Part shown: one piece after another, positions 35,664 through 45,543 of the stretch
Layout of the letters: each line of letters opens with the position of its first letter
How positions within the stretch are numbered: the stretch's first letter is position 1
Assembly (NCBI GenBank): GCA_900314725.1
Contig: OMWJ01000003.1
Coordinates: forward strand, 62,001 to 126,000
Length of the DNA stretch: 64,000 bases
Reading direction: 5' to 3'
Origin: an uncultured Bacteroidales bacterium
Lineage (GTDB): Bacteria; Bacteroidota; Bacteroidia; Bacteroidales; P3
Position numbers and translations under genes: made by a program
The notes under the pieces: generated by a model
Database searches by the model: none
Seen by the model: only the letters and a program-made list of their open reading frames with translations
What the model was told of the DNA's origin: nothing

Positions 35664-37787
35664 ATGGCAGAACAAAAGCAAACAAATAAAGCAAAGCAAA
35701 CAAATAAAGGTAAACAAAATCCTAATAGCAAAAAGAAATTCAGTATCTATTGGATTTATGTTGTTTTGTTTGCTGCTATTGTTTTTCTTTGGACTTCAGG
35801 TACTAAAGACGGGAAGAGTAATGTTAGTCGTGAAGTTAATTGGGAAAAACTGCAAAAGGTTATCAATAATAAGGATTTCTCCCAGATAAAAGTTATCAAT
35901 AAAGAATACGCTGAAATATTCATAAAGCAGGAAGCAATTAGCAGAGGGGATACCATGTATAACGACATCTTTAAAAACGATGGCGGAATATTCTCTTCTG
36001 ATAAACTTTCTTTAGACAAGTTGAATGCAAGTTATGTTTATAAGTTTGTGGATTATCAGGACTTTAGAGAACAGCTTCAGACAATAGAAAATCAATGGAA
36101 TGTTCAAGATACGTTAGGAAAAGACTTGACTGAATTGCAGAAACAGCAGATTATTGCACAAAATCGTATCAATCCAACAATGGAAAAACGTGGTGGTTTT
36201 TGGTCAGAAAACAGTGGATTTCTTATCTCTACCTTATTTTTGATTGTTATGTGGATCGTTATCTTTAGAATGATGAACAGAGGTTCTGCAATGGGTGGAG
36301 GTATAGGTGGTATCTTTTCTGTTGGTAAGAGTAAGGCAAAGCTTTATGATAAGGACAAGAATACAAACGTTACCTTTGCAGATGTAGCAGGTTTGGAAGA
36401 AGCGAAAGTAGAGGTGATGGAAATAGTTGATTTCCTTAAAAATCCAGACAGATATACAAAACTTGGAGGTAAGATACCTAAAGGAGCTTTATTAGTTGGC
36501 CCTCCAGGAACAGGAAAGACTCTTCTTGCTAAAGCAGTAGCAGGAGAAGCAAAGGTTCCTTTCTTTTCTTTAAGTGGTAGCGATTTTACAGAAATGTTTG
36601 TTGGAGTAGGAGCTTCAAGAGTCAGGGATTTATTTAATAATGCAAAAGCTAAAGCACCTTGTATTATCTTTATAGATGAGATAGATGCTATAGGAAGAGC
36701 AAGAGGAAAGAATATTGTTGGAGGAGCAAACGATGAAAGAGAAAATACTTTGAATCAGTTACTGACAGAAATGGATGGTTTTGGTAGTAATGCTGGCGTT
36801 ATTATGCTTGCAGCAACTAACAGAGCTGATATATTAGACAAAGCACTTCTTAGAGCTGGAAGATTTGACAGACAAATATATGTTGAACTTCCAGAGTTAA
36901 AGGAACGAGAAGCGATATTCAAAGTACATATGAAAAACCTTAAGTTTGATGAAAGCGAAGTTAATACAGCATTCCTTGCAAAACAAACTCCTGGATTTTC
37001 TGGTGCTGATATAGCTAATATTTGTAATGAATCAGCTCTTATTGCAGCAAGAAGAGGAAAACAAGTAATAGGAAAGCAAGATTTTCTTGATGCAGTTGAT
37101 AGAATAGTGGGAGGTTTAGAAAAGAAGAGTAAAATAATATCTCCAAAAGAAAAAGAGCGAATAGCTTATCACGAGGCAGGACATGCTTCAGTAAGTTGGC
37201 TTTTAGAATATGCTAATCCATTATTAAAGGTTACTATTGTTCCAAGAGGTATGGCATTAGGTGCTGCTTGGTATATACCAGAAGAAAGACAGATAACAAC
37301 CAAACAACAAATGCTTGATCAAATAATATCCTTGCTTGGAGGTAGAGCTTCGGAGTATATAACTTTCGGTGATGTTTCCACAGGAGCGTTGAACGATTTG
37401 GAAAGAGCAACACAAATGGCAACTGCTATGGTGAAGTACTACGGTTTAGATGATAAGATAGGTAATCGTAGTTATTATGACTCTACAGGTCAAAGCGAAT
37501 ATTCCTTCCAACGTCCTTTCTCTGAAAAAACTGCAGAGATAATAGATGAAAGAGTACATGAACTATTGGAAGATGCATACAAGAAAGCTTGTGAGATACT
37601 GACAGAAAATAAAGATAAATTAAAGCTTTTGGCAGAATTGCTTAGAGATAAAGAGGTTATATTTAGAGAAGATGTAGAGAATATCTTTGGACCAAGGCAG
37701 TGGGAAGATAATATAGAAGGTATAAAACCAAAAGAAGAAAACAATAATAATGAGACTTCAAACGCTGAAGTAAAAGAAAATAAATAA
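35664..37787 (+). CDS. ftsH: ATP-dependent zinc metalloprotease FtsH
   Basis: 707 residues. Two membrane helices (about 27-45 and 187-206) flank a periplasmic FtsH_ext domain. AAA module: Walker A GPPGTGKT near 280, Walker B FIDEIDAIG, second region of homology (AATNRADILDKALLRAGRFD). Peptidase: zinc motif HEAGH near 503 and a further Asp ligand in the GALNDLERAT segment. The C-terminal tail is acidic/Asn-rich. It degrades unassembled membrane proteins and short-lived regulators. Part of a seven-gene run starting at rsfS. Confidence 0.97.
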   Translation: MAEQKQTNKAKQTNKGKQNPNSKKKFSIYWIYVVLFAAIVFLWTSGTKDGKSNVSREVNWEKLQKVINNKDFSQIKVINKEYAEIFIKQEAISRGDTMYNDIFKNDGGIFSSDKLSLDKLNASYVYKFVDYQDFREQLQTIENQWNVQDTLGKDLTELQKQQIIAQNRINPTMEKRGGFWSENSGFLISTLFLIVMWIVIFRMMNRGSAMGGGIGGIFSVGKSKAKLYDKDKNTNVTFADVAGLEEAKVEVMEIVDFLKNPDRYTKLGGKIPKGALLVGPPGTGKTLLAKAVAGEAKVPFFSLSGSDFTEMFVGVGASRVRDLFNNAKAKAPCIIFIDEIDAIGRARGKNIVGGANDERENTLNQLLTEMDGFGSNAGVIMLAATNRADILDKALLRAGRFDRQIYVELPELKEREAIFKVHMKNLKFDESEVNTAFLAKQTPGFSGADIANICNESALIAARRGKQVIGKQDFLDAVDRIVGGLEKKSKIISPKEKERIAYHEAGHASVSWLLEYANPLLKVTIVPRGMALGAAWYIPEERQITTKQQMLDQIISLLGGRASEYITFGDVSTGALNDLERATQMATAMVKYYGLDDKIGNRSYYDSTGQSEYSFQRPFSEKTAEIIDERVHELLEDAYKKACEILTENKDKLKLLAELLRDKEVIFREDVENIFGPRQWEDNIEGIKPKEENNNNETSNAEVKENK

Positions 37788-37808
37788 AGCGAAAAGAATA
37801 GTTGTTTT

Positions 37809-38393
37809 ATGAAAAACTCTTCGGATAAGGAAAAAATATTGAAGTTGTTGCGTTCTTCCATTTTGGATGTTGATCAACAGATATCACTTGCTGAATATAG
37901 GGATGAAGATATATATGTTGGCAATGATGACCCTGTGATGTTTTTTGCAGAAAAAGTTTCTGAAGAGGGCGGTAAGTTTGTTTATTGCCAGAGTGAAGAG
38001 GAATTATCTTTGAAATTAAAGTCCTTAATATCTTATAGAAAATGGAGCAATATACACTCATTTTCAAAAAACTTATGGGCATATTTAGACGGTAAAGGAA
38101 TCAAGACTTCAATGAACGAAGAAGAGGTAGAAGTAGGTGTTTCTCTTTGTCAGGGAATTGTCTCCAAAACAGGCAGTATCATTATTACTTCAACACAAGG
38201 TATAGGCACGAATATGACTCATTTTCCTCCAATACTTGTTATTATTGCAACTACTTCACAGATTTATCCTTCTTATAGACAAGTTTTAAGTCATTTGCCA
38301 GAAACTCCACCAAAGTGGGTCATAAGCATACGCTCAGGAAAACTTATATCAGAAGAGATAAAAGAATTGTATTTATTTGTAACAGAAATGTAA
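37809..38393 (+). CDS. LUD-domain protein (LutC/YkgG-like)
   Basis: 194 residues, single LUD domain: N-terminal helix with SSDKEKILKLLRSS, ISYRKWSNIHSFSKNLWAYL, then GSIIITSTQGIGTNMTHFPP and LPETPPKWVISIRSGK. LutC works with LutA and LutB in lactate oxidation, but stand-alone copies next to ftsH occur in Bacteroidota and their role is not known. No LutA or LutB genes are visible. Cytoplasmic; 21 bp after ftsH. Confidence 0.8.
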   Translation: MKNSSDKEKILKLLRSSILDVDQQISLAEYRDEDIYVGNDDPVMFFAEKVSEEGGKFVYCQSEEELSLKLKSLISYRKWSNIHSFSKNLWAYLDGKGIKTSMNEEEVEVGVSLCQGIVSKTGSIIITSTQGIGTNMTHFPPILVIIATTSQIYPSYRQVLSHLPETPPKWVISIRSGKLISEEIKELYLFVTEM

Positions 38394-38410
38394 AATAAAA
38401 AGAGAAAAAT

Positions 38411-39340
38411 ATGAAAAAGTTATTTTTTGCCATAATGATGTTGTGTTCTGCTTTAGCGATAGGACAAAATACAGAATATTTAGATGATGCAAAGATGACC
38501 AAATTTGCAAAAGATTTAAGCAATCTTCCTTTTTCAGAAAGAGATGTGATTCATAAGGCTGTAAATCTTTTCAAAGCGGAGTTTAAGAACGATAAAGAGT
38601 GTGCTGATTGGGCTTACCAATTGTTGTATTTTTATCATGAGTTGAGTTGCGAAGATAAAACAAAAACTCTTCATAAGACTTGGTCAGATGAACAAATCAG
38701 AGCTTTAAAAATACATGACATAGAAGTTATTAGTGGTATTCGTTCAGGTATGAAAAAGTTTGAAAGTGAATATTCTAAGTATGGTTATAGAATAATGTCA
38801 TACGAAGACACCTCTTATGCAATGGAGGTTGTTCCTTCTTATTTGTTTTCTCAACTAAAAGGATACCTTACTAATGATTATGCTTATTATCGTTCAGGTT
38901 GGATAAATGAACATGATGTTCCAACCTATTGGCATGCTAAGTTAGCAATAAAACTCGGTGATGTTTTTAAGCGTATTCAATGGAGAGATGAACTATTAGA
39001 CAAACATCCAGATTTTATCAGAAATGATTTAGTTACAAGAGAGATAGAAAAACTTTCTTTTGTAGTTACCAAAGGATTGGAATTTACTCCTATATATGAC
39101 GAAAAAGGATTTATAAAGAAAGAGTACAAGGCAGCTTTGCAACAATATTACAGAGCTCACGAAAAAACAACATGGGGATTGTATTATACAGAGTTTGTTC
39201 ATCGTTTAGCTTTAAATAAGTACAGAAACTCAGATGCAATAGATCGTTGGGTTTTGAAAACTCTTTTCCCAGAGGATAGAAAAAATGTAGATCCTTTGAT
39301 GAAGTACAAGGATATTCTTATAGACAACTTAATGGAATAA
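38411..39340 (+). CDS. Secreted protein of unknown function
   Basis: 309 residues. Signal peptide MKKLFFAIMMLCSALAIGQ. The mature part is largely helical and rich in Lys, Asp, Tyr and Trp (FAKDLSNLPFSERDVIHKAV, CADWAYQLLYFYHELSC, KLAIKLGDVFKRIQWRDELL). Two Cys (CADWAY and LSCED) could form a disulfide. No family recognised. It lies 17 bp after the LUD gene and 21 bp before the DPP IV gene, so a periplasmic role alongside peptide breakdown is possible but unproven. Confidence 0.6.
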   Translation: MKKLFFAIMMLCSALAIGQNTEYLDDAKMTKFAKDLSNLPFSERDVIHKAVNLFKAEFKNDKECADWAYQLLYFYHELSCEDKTKTLHKTWSDEQIRALKIHDIEVISGIRSGMKKFESEYSKYGYRIMSYEDTSYAMEVVPSYLFSQLKGYLTNDYAYYRSGWINEHDVPTYWHAKLAIKLGDVFKRIQWRDELLDKHPDFIRNDLVTREIEKLSFVVTKGLEFTPIYDEKGFIKKEYKAALQQYYRAHEKTTWGLYYTEFVHRLALNKYRNSDAIDRWVLKTLFPEDRKNVDPLMKYKDILIDNLME

Positions 39341-39361
39341 TATTTTAATGTAGAAAAAGAA

Positions 39362-41539
39362 ATGAAGAAGGTATTTTTGTCAATTGTGTTATTCTTTTTG
39401 GGCGTTTCACTTTATGCTCAAAAGGAGAGTATTACAGTAGAAGATATTTGGGGATATTATACTTTTCGTCCAAAGTCAATAAGTGAGATACGTTCTCTTT
39501 CAGATGGAGAGCATTATTGTATTCTTACTCGTTTAGGAATAGAAGAGTATGAATATTCTACTGGAAAGAAGTTGGGATATTATATTGATTTTTCTACACT
39601 TGGTTTGAGTAAAGGAACATATATTGCAGACTATTCTATAAGTAACGATAACGAAAAGGTTATTCTTGTGGCAAATCCAGAGTATATCTATAGACATTCT
39701 TTTGTTGCGGATTATTATTTATATAACATTAAGGACAAGACAATCAAAAAACTTTCAGATAATAAAATACGTCTTGCAACCATTTCTCCAACAAATGATA
39801 AGGTCGCATACGTTTATGATAATAATCTTTATGTTTTGGATATAAATGCAATGCAAACAACTCAAGTAACCTTTGATGGTGAGTACAATCACATAATCAA
39901 CGGAACAACTGATTGGGTTTATGAAGAGGAGTTTGCAATTACTCAAGGATTTTTCTGGAATAATGCTGGAAATAAGATAGCATATTATCGTTTTGATGAA
40001 AGTGAGGTAAAGGAATATGATATGACTATGTTCCCACAGGATTCTCTTTATCCAATGCATTACAAATATAAATATCCCAAGGCGGGAGAAGACAACTCAA
40101 AAGTAGATGTTTTTGTTTATGACTTAAAGACTAATAAAAGCACAAAACTGAATATAAGTGAAAATGATTACCAAGATACTTACTATCCTCGTATGCAGTG
40201 GTCAGCCAATGATGAGCTTTGTGTTACTTTTCTAAATAGACATCAGAATGATTACAAACTTTATCTTATAGATGTTAATACCTTTGATAAAAAGGTAATA
40301 TTTGAGGATAAAGATGAATGCTATATAGAACAGCCAGACTTTGTTACTTTCTTAAAAGATAAGAAGAATGTTATTGTCCGCAGTGAAAGAAACGGATATA
40401 TGAATCTTTATATGGTCGAGATAAAGAGTGGTAAGGTAACACCTATCACAAAAGGCAACTATGATGTAGATCAAATCTGCTATATTGATGAACAGAATAA
40501 ACAAATCTATTTTACTGCTGCAAAGACCAAGCCATATAATAGAGAACTGTTAAGGGTTAGTTTCAACGGCAAAAAACTTGAACAACTATCAGATAAAACA
40601 AAAGAGGGAACTTACACAGCAGAGTTCTCAAAGAATGGAAAATATTATATTTCTTCATTCTCTAATGTTACAATACCAACAATTTATACCATAAACAATA
40701 ACAATGGTAAAACACTTGTAACTTTGGAAGATAATGAAGAACTTGACAAAACTTTGGGAGAATATGAGATAGAAGACAAGGAGTTCTCTTCTTTTGTAAA
40801 TGAGAGTGGTGATACTCTTTATTATTGGATTATCAAACCTACAAATATGCAGCAAGGGAAGAAATATCCTGTTCTTTTTTATGTCTATGGTGGTCCAGGT
40901 TCTCAAGAAGTGCTTAACTCTCAATCTCGTTTCTTTGATTATATGTGGTTCCGTATGCTTAGTGAAAAGGGATATGTTGTCGCTTGTGTAGATGGAAGAG
41001 GTACAGGTTTTAGAGGAGCGAAGTTTAAGAAATGTACTTATCTTAACCTTGGCAAGATAGAGGTGGAAGACCAGATATCTGCTGCAAAATATTTTGGTAG
41101 CTTAGATTTCGTGGATAAAGATAGAATAGGAATATTTGGCTGGTCATACGGAGGTTACATGTCTTCTCTTTGTATTACCAAAGGTCATGAATACTTTAAG
41201 ACAGCCATAGCAGTCGCTCCGGTAACAAATTGGAGAAGTTATGATAATGTATATACCGAACGTTTTATGCGTACTCCTCAGGAAAATGCAGAAGGATATG
41301 ATAACAATTGTCCTATACATTATGCTAATCTTTTAGAAGGAAACTATCTTCTTATTCATGGAACAGCAGATGATAATGTACATTACCAGAACACTATGAA
41401 TTGGACAGCGGAATTGATAAAGAACAACAAACAATTCCTACAGTTCTCTTATCCTGACAAGAACCATAGTATCTATGGTGGCAATACTCGTTATCATCTT
41501 TACACTATGATGACCAACTTTTTGTTAAAGAACCTATAA
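39362..41539 (+). CDS. Dipeptidyl peptidase IV (S9 family)
   Basis: 725 residues with signal peptide (MKKVFLSIVLFFLGVSLYAQ). An eight-bladed beta-propeller (about 40-480) carries the DPP IV signature DWVYEEEF (about 181-188), whose Glu pair binds the substrate N-terminus. The C-terminal alpha/beta-hydrolase has the nucleophile Ser in GWSYGGYM (about 595), Asp in HGTADDNVH (about 670) and His in KNHSIYGG (about 701). It releases X-Pro dipeptides in the periplasm or at the surface, a common trait of asaccharolytic Bacteroidota. No Cys after the signal peptide. Confidence 0.93.
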   Translation: MKKVFLSIVLFFLGVSLYAQKESITVEDIWGYYTFRPKSISEIRSLSDGEHYCILTRLGIEEYEYSTGKKLGYYIDFSTLGLSKGTYIADYSISNDNEKVILVANPEYIYRHSFVADYYLYNIKDKTIKKLSDNKIRLATISPTNDKVAYVYDNNLYVLDINAMQTTQVTFDGEYNHIINGTTDWVYEEEFAITQGFFWNNAGNKIAYYRFDESEVKEYDMTMFPQDSLYPMHYKYKYPKAGEDNSKVDVFVYDLKTNKSTKLNISENDYQDTYYPRMQWSANDELCVTFLNRHQNDYKLYLIDVNTFDKKVIFEDKDECYIEQPDFVTFLKDKKNVIVRSERNGYMNLYMVEIKSGKVTPITKGNYDVDQICYIDEQNKQIYFTAAKTKPYNRELLRVSFNGKKLEQLSDKTKEGTYTAEFSKNGKYYISSFSNVTIPTIYTINNNNGKTLVTLEDNEELDKTLGEYEIEDKEFSSFVNESGDTLYYWIIKPTNMQQGKKYPVLFYVYGGPGSQEVLNSQSRFFDYMWFRMLSEKGYVVACVDGRGTGFRGAKFKKCTYLNLGKIEVEDQISAAKYFGSLDFVDKDRIGIFGWSYGGYMSSLCITKGHEYFKTAIAVAPVTNWRSYDNVYTERFMRTPQENAEGYDNNCPIHYANLLEGNYLLIHGTADDNVHYQNTMNWTAELIKNNKQFLQFSYPDKNHSIYGGNTRYHLYTMMTNFLLKNL

Positions 41540-41606
41540 GATAACTACGAAAGAAAAACTCTCAAAGGCTTTTACAAACTGAATAAACCAAGAGGTAAAT
41601 TTATTT

Positions 41607-42941
41607 ATGCTACAGGATTTTCAACACTATATAAAAGATAAGCAACTTTTTAATCCCAAGGCGGATAAGATTCTTCTTGCCGTAAGTGGAGGAGTTGATT
41701 CTATGGTTATGCTGGATTTGTTCATGCGAAGCAACTACAATTTTGCCATAGCTCACTGCAATTTCCATTTAAGAGGAGAAGAAAGCATTAGGGATGAGTA
41801 CTTTGTACGCAAATTTGCACAAGACAATAATATAGAGATATATGTTCAAGAGTTTGATACCTATTCTTATATGGAAAAGGAGAAGAAAAGTCTTGAAATG
41901 TCTGCAAGAGATTTGCGTTATGATTGGTTTAACAAGATAATATCAGAGAATAATTTCTCGTATCTTGCTACAGCTCACCATTCAGATGATTCTGCGGAAA
42001 CATTTATCATCAATCTGCTTAGAGGTACAGGTATTGCTGGTTTGCATGGTATTCTTCCAAAAAGCGGAAACATAATCCGTCCCCTGCTTTTTGCTTCCCG
42101 AAGGAATATAAAGGACTATGCAACCAAGCATGATATTGCTTTTGTTGAAGACTCCACCAATAAGGACAATAAGTTTACACGTAACAAGATACGTAACGAA
42201 CTCGTTCCTATTTTTAGGGAGATTTCTCCCAACTTTGACACCATAATAAAGAAAAATATAGAGCGTCTTAGAGAAACAGAACTTGTCTTCAGGCAGGTTG
42301 TTGATGAGGTTAAGCAAAGAATACTGAAAAGAGAAAAAGAATATATAAAGATAGGTATAGCAGATGCTTTAACCTTGGAACCCTTACATATTTTTATGTA
42401 TGAGATTCTTTCAGAGTTCGGCTTCAACGATGCTAATATCAATGCTATTTGCGAGGCTTTGAATGATAAAACTTCTTCCGGCAAAGTGTTCTTCTCAGAA
42501 CAATACCGTTTATTGAGGGATAGAAAGTATCTTTTCATAACTAAGCGGGATTTTGAAGAGAACTCACACAACTACTTCATAGAGAACTATCAAACAAACA
42601 TAGAACGACCGTTGAAACTTCAGATAGAAACTCTTAGAGACCTTAACTTTGTCCGCATACCTAAAGAGAAAAATGTTGCGATGTTTGATTTTGATTTGCT
42701 GAAATTCCCTTTGCAACTTAGACATTGGACAAAGGGAGACACATTCTTCCCATTTGGCTTACATGGCAAACAGAAACTGTCTGATTTCTTTACTAATCAA
42801 AAATATTCTTTGTTAGATAAAGAAAAACAATGGTTGCTTTGTTCTGGAGAAGATATTATTTGGGTAGTAGGGGAGAGAATTGACGATAGATTTAAGATAA
42901 CCGATAAAACCAAAACAATATATAGGATAGAAATAGATTGA
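41607..42941 (+). CDS. tilS: tRNA(Ile)-lysidine synthase
   Basis: 444 residues. N-type ATP pyrophosphatase P-loop SGGVDS at 27-32, AIAHCNFHLRGEESIRDE, ATAHHSDDSAETFIINLLRG, and VEDSTNKDNKFTRNKIRNEL, followed by the TilS substrate-binding C-terminal domain (LRHWTKGDTFFPFGLHGKQK). It converts C34 of the tRNA-Ile CAU anticodon to lysidine so that it reads AUA. 67 bp after the DPP IV gene and 11 bp before the M28 gene. Confidence 0.95.
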   Translation: MLQDFQHYIKDKQLFNPKADKILLAVSGGVDSMVMLDLFMRSNYNFAIAHCNFHLRGEESIRDEYFVRKFAQDNNIEIYVQEFDTYSYMEKEKKSLEMSARDLRYDWFNKIISENNFSYLATAHHSDDSAETFIINLLRGTGIAGLHGILPKSGNIIRPLLFASRRNIKDYATKHDIAFVEDSTNKDNKFTRNKIRNELVPIFREISPNFDTIIKKNIERLRETELVFRQVVDEVKQRILKREKEYIKIGIADALTLEPLHIFMYEILSEFGFNDANINAICEALNDKTSSGKVFFSEQYRLLRDRKYLFITKRDFEENSHNYFIENYQTNIERPLKLQIETLRDLNFVRIPKEKNVAMFDFDLLKFPLQLRHWTKGDTFFPFGLHGKQKLSDFFTNQKYSLLDKEKQWLLCSGEDIIWVVGERIDDRFKITDKTKTIYRIEID

Positions 42942-42952
42942 CTTTAGCGTAA

Positions 42953-44170
42953 ATGAAAAGATTTCTTGTTATCATCTTATTATCTTTTGTCAGTGTTTTG
43001 TCTTCCACAGCACAGAACACCTCTATTCAGCAGATGATAGAGAGCATAAGTGCAGATTCACTTCAAAAGAATGTACAAGAGTTAGAGAGTTATCCTTCCC
43101 GTTTTTTGTTTTCTGATTATGGAAGAGACGTTGCTTTTTATCTGAAAGAAAGAATGCAAGGTTATGGTTTTGAGATTGTTATTGATTCTTTTTACTTGGA
43201 AGATTTTTATTATCTTCGTTCTGTGCCTATGAATAGTGGTTGGCTATATAATGTCCTTTGTCTAAAACGAGGAACAACTGCTGTGGATACAAGTCTTTTC
43301 TTTGGGGCTCATTATGATTGTATTTCAACAAATGAAGAAGGCTTTACGGATTTTGAACACTATGCTCCGGGGGCTGATGACAATGCTTCAGGAGTTGCAA
43401 CGCTTTTGGAACTTGCAAGGGTTTGGAATGAATATGATATAAGTTCAAGATACAATCTGAGGATAGAGTTTTATGCAGGTGAGGAATTAGGATTGCTTGG
43501 CAGTAACGACAGGATGCATAAACTTGCTTCTCCTTGGACTATGGAGGTTCTTGGAATGATAAACTTAGATATGGTTGGTTATAACGAGACAGATACTATT
43601 TCTATAAACTATTATGAAAATTCAGACGAATATACAAATAAAGCCATAGAGAATACGAGACTATATACCGACTTAACTCCTAAACTGACTGATGAATACA
43701 TAAATGCTTCAGACTCTTGGAATTTTTATATCTGGGGATTGAAGACGGTGTTTCTTACTGAGAATGATTTCTCTCCATATTATCACACTTTGCAGGATAG
43801 CAGCAAGTACTTGGACTTTGACTATATGAAAAAAATCTGTGCTGTTGCCTTTTCCTTGGCTTGCGATTTCGCTAAGGCAGAAGGAAACTCAGTGGCACTT
43901 GCAGAAATAGAAAGAAATGAAAGTGATATTATAGATTTCTGCCAGACAGATAGGTATTTACGTTTCCAAACATTTGAAAATTCTGATAAATCACAACTAA
44001 TTATTGTAGATAATATGGGACGACTCAGAATAAATACTCCTTTAAGTACCTTTGTTGTTGGAGAAAATGCTTATCAAGTAGATATCTCTCATTTAGGAGA
44101 TGGTTTTTATAACCTACTAATCACTTCTTCCCAAAAGAGAATAAACAAAAAGTTTATACTTGTTAGATAA
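42953..44170 (+). CDS. Secreted M28-family metallopeptidase with T9SS sorting domain
   Basis: 405 residues. Signal peptide MKRFLVIILLSFVSVLSSTAQ. The five zinc ligands of M28 are visible: His (FFGAHYDC), bridging Asp (PGADDNASG), Glu pair (YAGEELGLLGS), Asp (INLDMVGY) and His (PYYHTLQDSSKY). The last about 75 residues (YQVDISHLGDGFYNLLITSS, then KRINKKFILVR) form a type A C-terminal domain that targets proteins to T9SS. It would therefore be a surface-attached or secreted aminopeptidase. End of the rsfS operon. Confidence 0.9.
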   Translation: MKRFLVIILLSFVSVLSSTAQNTSIQQMIESISADSLQKNVQELESYPSRFLFSDYGRDVAFYLKERMQGYGFEIVIDSFYLEDFYYLRSVPMNSGWLYNVLCLKRGTTAVDTSLFFGAHYDCISTNEEGFTDFEHYAPGADDNASGVATLLELARVWNEYDISSRYNLRIEFYAGEELGLLGSNDRMHKLASPWTMEVLGMINLDMVGYNETDTISINYYENSDEYTNKAIENTRLYTDLTPKLTDEYINASDSWNFYIWGLKTVFLTENDFSPYYHTLQDSSKYLDFDYMKKICAVAFSLACDFAKAEGNSVALAEIERNESDIIDFCQTDRYLRFQTFENSDKSQLIIVDNMGRLRINTPLSTFVVGENAYQVDISHLGDGFYNLLITSSQKRINKKFILVR

Positions 44171-44197
44171 ACAGAAAAAAGGTAGTACTAATATAAA

Positions 44198-45331
44198 CTA
44201 ATTAAAAATAAAATCTATATAATTTTCAGGTGTAATGATGTTAAACTCCTTAACACTGTAAGTGTCTTTGAAACTTTTAGGAATAGAAGTTCTTATTCTT
44301 TTAGGATTCCATTTCATTTCAAATAGAGCAAATTGTCCATCGGCTTCTTCAACAAAATCTATTTCTTGTTGTCCAGTCGTTCTCCAAAAATAATAGTTAG
44401 CATAATGATTATGGTAGTGGTTGTACTTTATTCGTTCTGTGATAAAGAAATTTTCCCATAAAGCACCTACATCATTTCTTAGTTCTATTGGAGCAAAATT
44501 TCTAAGTATTGCATTTCTTATACCATTGTCATAGAAATAAATTTTCTTGCTCTTTTTTAATTCATTGCGAAGATTTCTACTAAAAGCATTTAAACGAAAA
44601 ACTACATAACATTTTTCTAATAAGTCGATATATTTTTCTACTGTTTTTGTATCTGAACCAACAATTTGAGCAAGTTCGTTATAAGAAACTTCGCTACCTA
44701 ACTGTAATGCTAATGCTGTTAGTAATTTATTTATAAGCATGGGCTTTCTTAGATTTTCTATAGCAAGGACGTCTTTATATAAATAACTTTCTGTTATATT
44801 TAACAGTAACTCTTTTGGATCATTTTTATTTGTTATAATGTCAGGATAAGAGCCAAAAATAAGCCTTTGTTCTAAACTCTGTTTAACAGATAGAATACCA
44901 TTATTATTTATAAGTTCCTCTGTTGATATAGGATAAAGATGATATTCGAATTTTCTTCCGGTTAAAGGTTCATTAAGACTATTGTGTAGTTCAAATGCAG
45001 AAGAACCAGAAACAAGTATTTGAATATCTGGATTGTTGTCGATCATAAGTTTTAGTGAGCGACCAATGCCCGGAATTAATTGAGCCTCGTCTATTACTAT
45101 AATCTTGTTATTTGCCACTAAGGTTTTTATTTCGGCAAGATTAATATCTGTTAATGTTTGACGTATTACAGGATCATCGCATTCTAAAAGGAGAATGTTT
45201 TTGTCTTGTTTTTCCATAAGTTGTTTCAATAATGTACTTTTGCCAACTTGTCTTGCTCCAGTAATAAGAATAGCTTTGCCTTTAAACATTTTAGCTTCAA
45301 TAGACGCTTGTATTGTTCTCTCTATTTTCAT
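44198..45331 (-). CDS. AAA_14/DUF4143 ATPase
   Basis: 377 residues. AAA module with Walker A GARQVGKST at 25-33, Walker B IIVIDEAQ near 75-82, LVSGSSAFEL (sensor-1 type) and TGRKFEYHLYPIS, then a winged-helix segment and a C-terminal DUF4143 restriction-endonuclease-like part (AIELRNDVGALWENFFITER, YFWRTTGQQEIDFVEE, FEMKWNP). The Asp...Glu-x-Lys pattern (IDFVEE, FEMKW) is the nuclease-like core. Such proteins are widespread, often orphan, and poorly understood. Its promoter lies beside a set of 32-bp-period palindromes (45366-45440), suggesting tight or self control. Convergent with the M28 gene. Confidence 0.88.
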   Translation of the reverse strand: MKIERTIQASIEAKMFKGKAILITGARQVGKSTLLKQLMEKQDKNILLLECDDPVIRQTLTDINLAEIKTLVANNKIIVIDEAQLIPGIGRSLKLMIDNNPDIQILVSGSSAFELHNSLNEPLTGRKFEYHLYPISTEELINNNGILSVKQSLEQRLIFGSYPDIITNKNDPKELLLNITESYLYKDVLAIENLRKPMLINKLLTALALQLGSEVSYNELAQIVGSDTKTVEKYIDLLEKCYVVFRLNAFSRNLRNELKKSKKIYFYDNGIRNAILRNFAPIELRNDVGALWENFFITERIKYNHYHNHYANYYFWRTTGQQEIDFVEEADGQFALFEMKWNPKRIRTSIPKSFKDTYSVKEFNIITPENYIDFIFN

Positions 45332-45352
45332 AATAAGTAAGAATTAGAACTG

Positions 45353-45384
45353 CAAAATTAGTAAATTTTGGAATATAATCCAAA
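45353..45384 (-). promoter_or_regulatory. Promoter of the DUF4143 ATPase gene
   Basis: On the minus strand TTTG (45384-45381), 20-base spacer, TAATTTTG (45360-45353), about 21 bases before the ATG. The -33 box is one arm of palindrome 1. Confidence 0.7.
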
Positions 45385-45440
45385 AATTAATATAAAATTT
45401 TGGAATATAATCCAAAAATTACTATAAAATTTTGGGATTA
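45366..45440. repeat. Palindromic operator-like repeats, 32-bp period
   Basis: The 20-bp palindrome TTTTGGAATATAATCCAAAA occurs at 45366-45385 and 45398-45417, each followed by a 12-bp spacer (ATTAATATAAAA, ATTACTATAAAA); a third half-copy (TTTTGGGATTA) begins at 45430. The exact 32-bp period (three helical turns) and the overlap of copy 1 with the predicted -33 box suggest an operator. No transposase is nearby. Confidence 0.85.
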
Positions 45441-45543
45441 GTAGTTATGGGTAGAAAAATAGATACAGAAGAATTATACTATTTAGACATTTTTTTAATA
45501 ATACTTTTCAACAATATAAAGGACTTATATTTAAAATCATAAT

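Noticed and set aside
45366..45440. Palindromic repeats as insertion-sequence ends or a plasmid-type origin
   Set aside because: No transposase or replication gene; the position at a predicted promoter suits an operator better.
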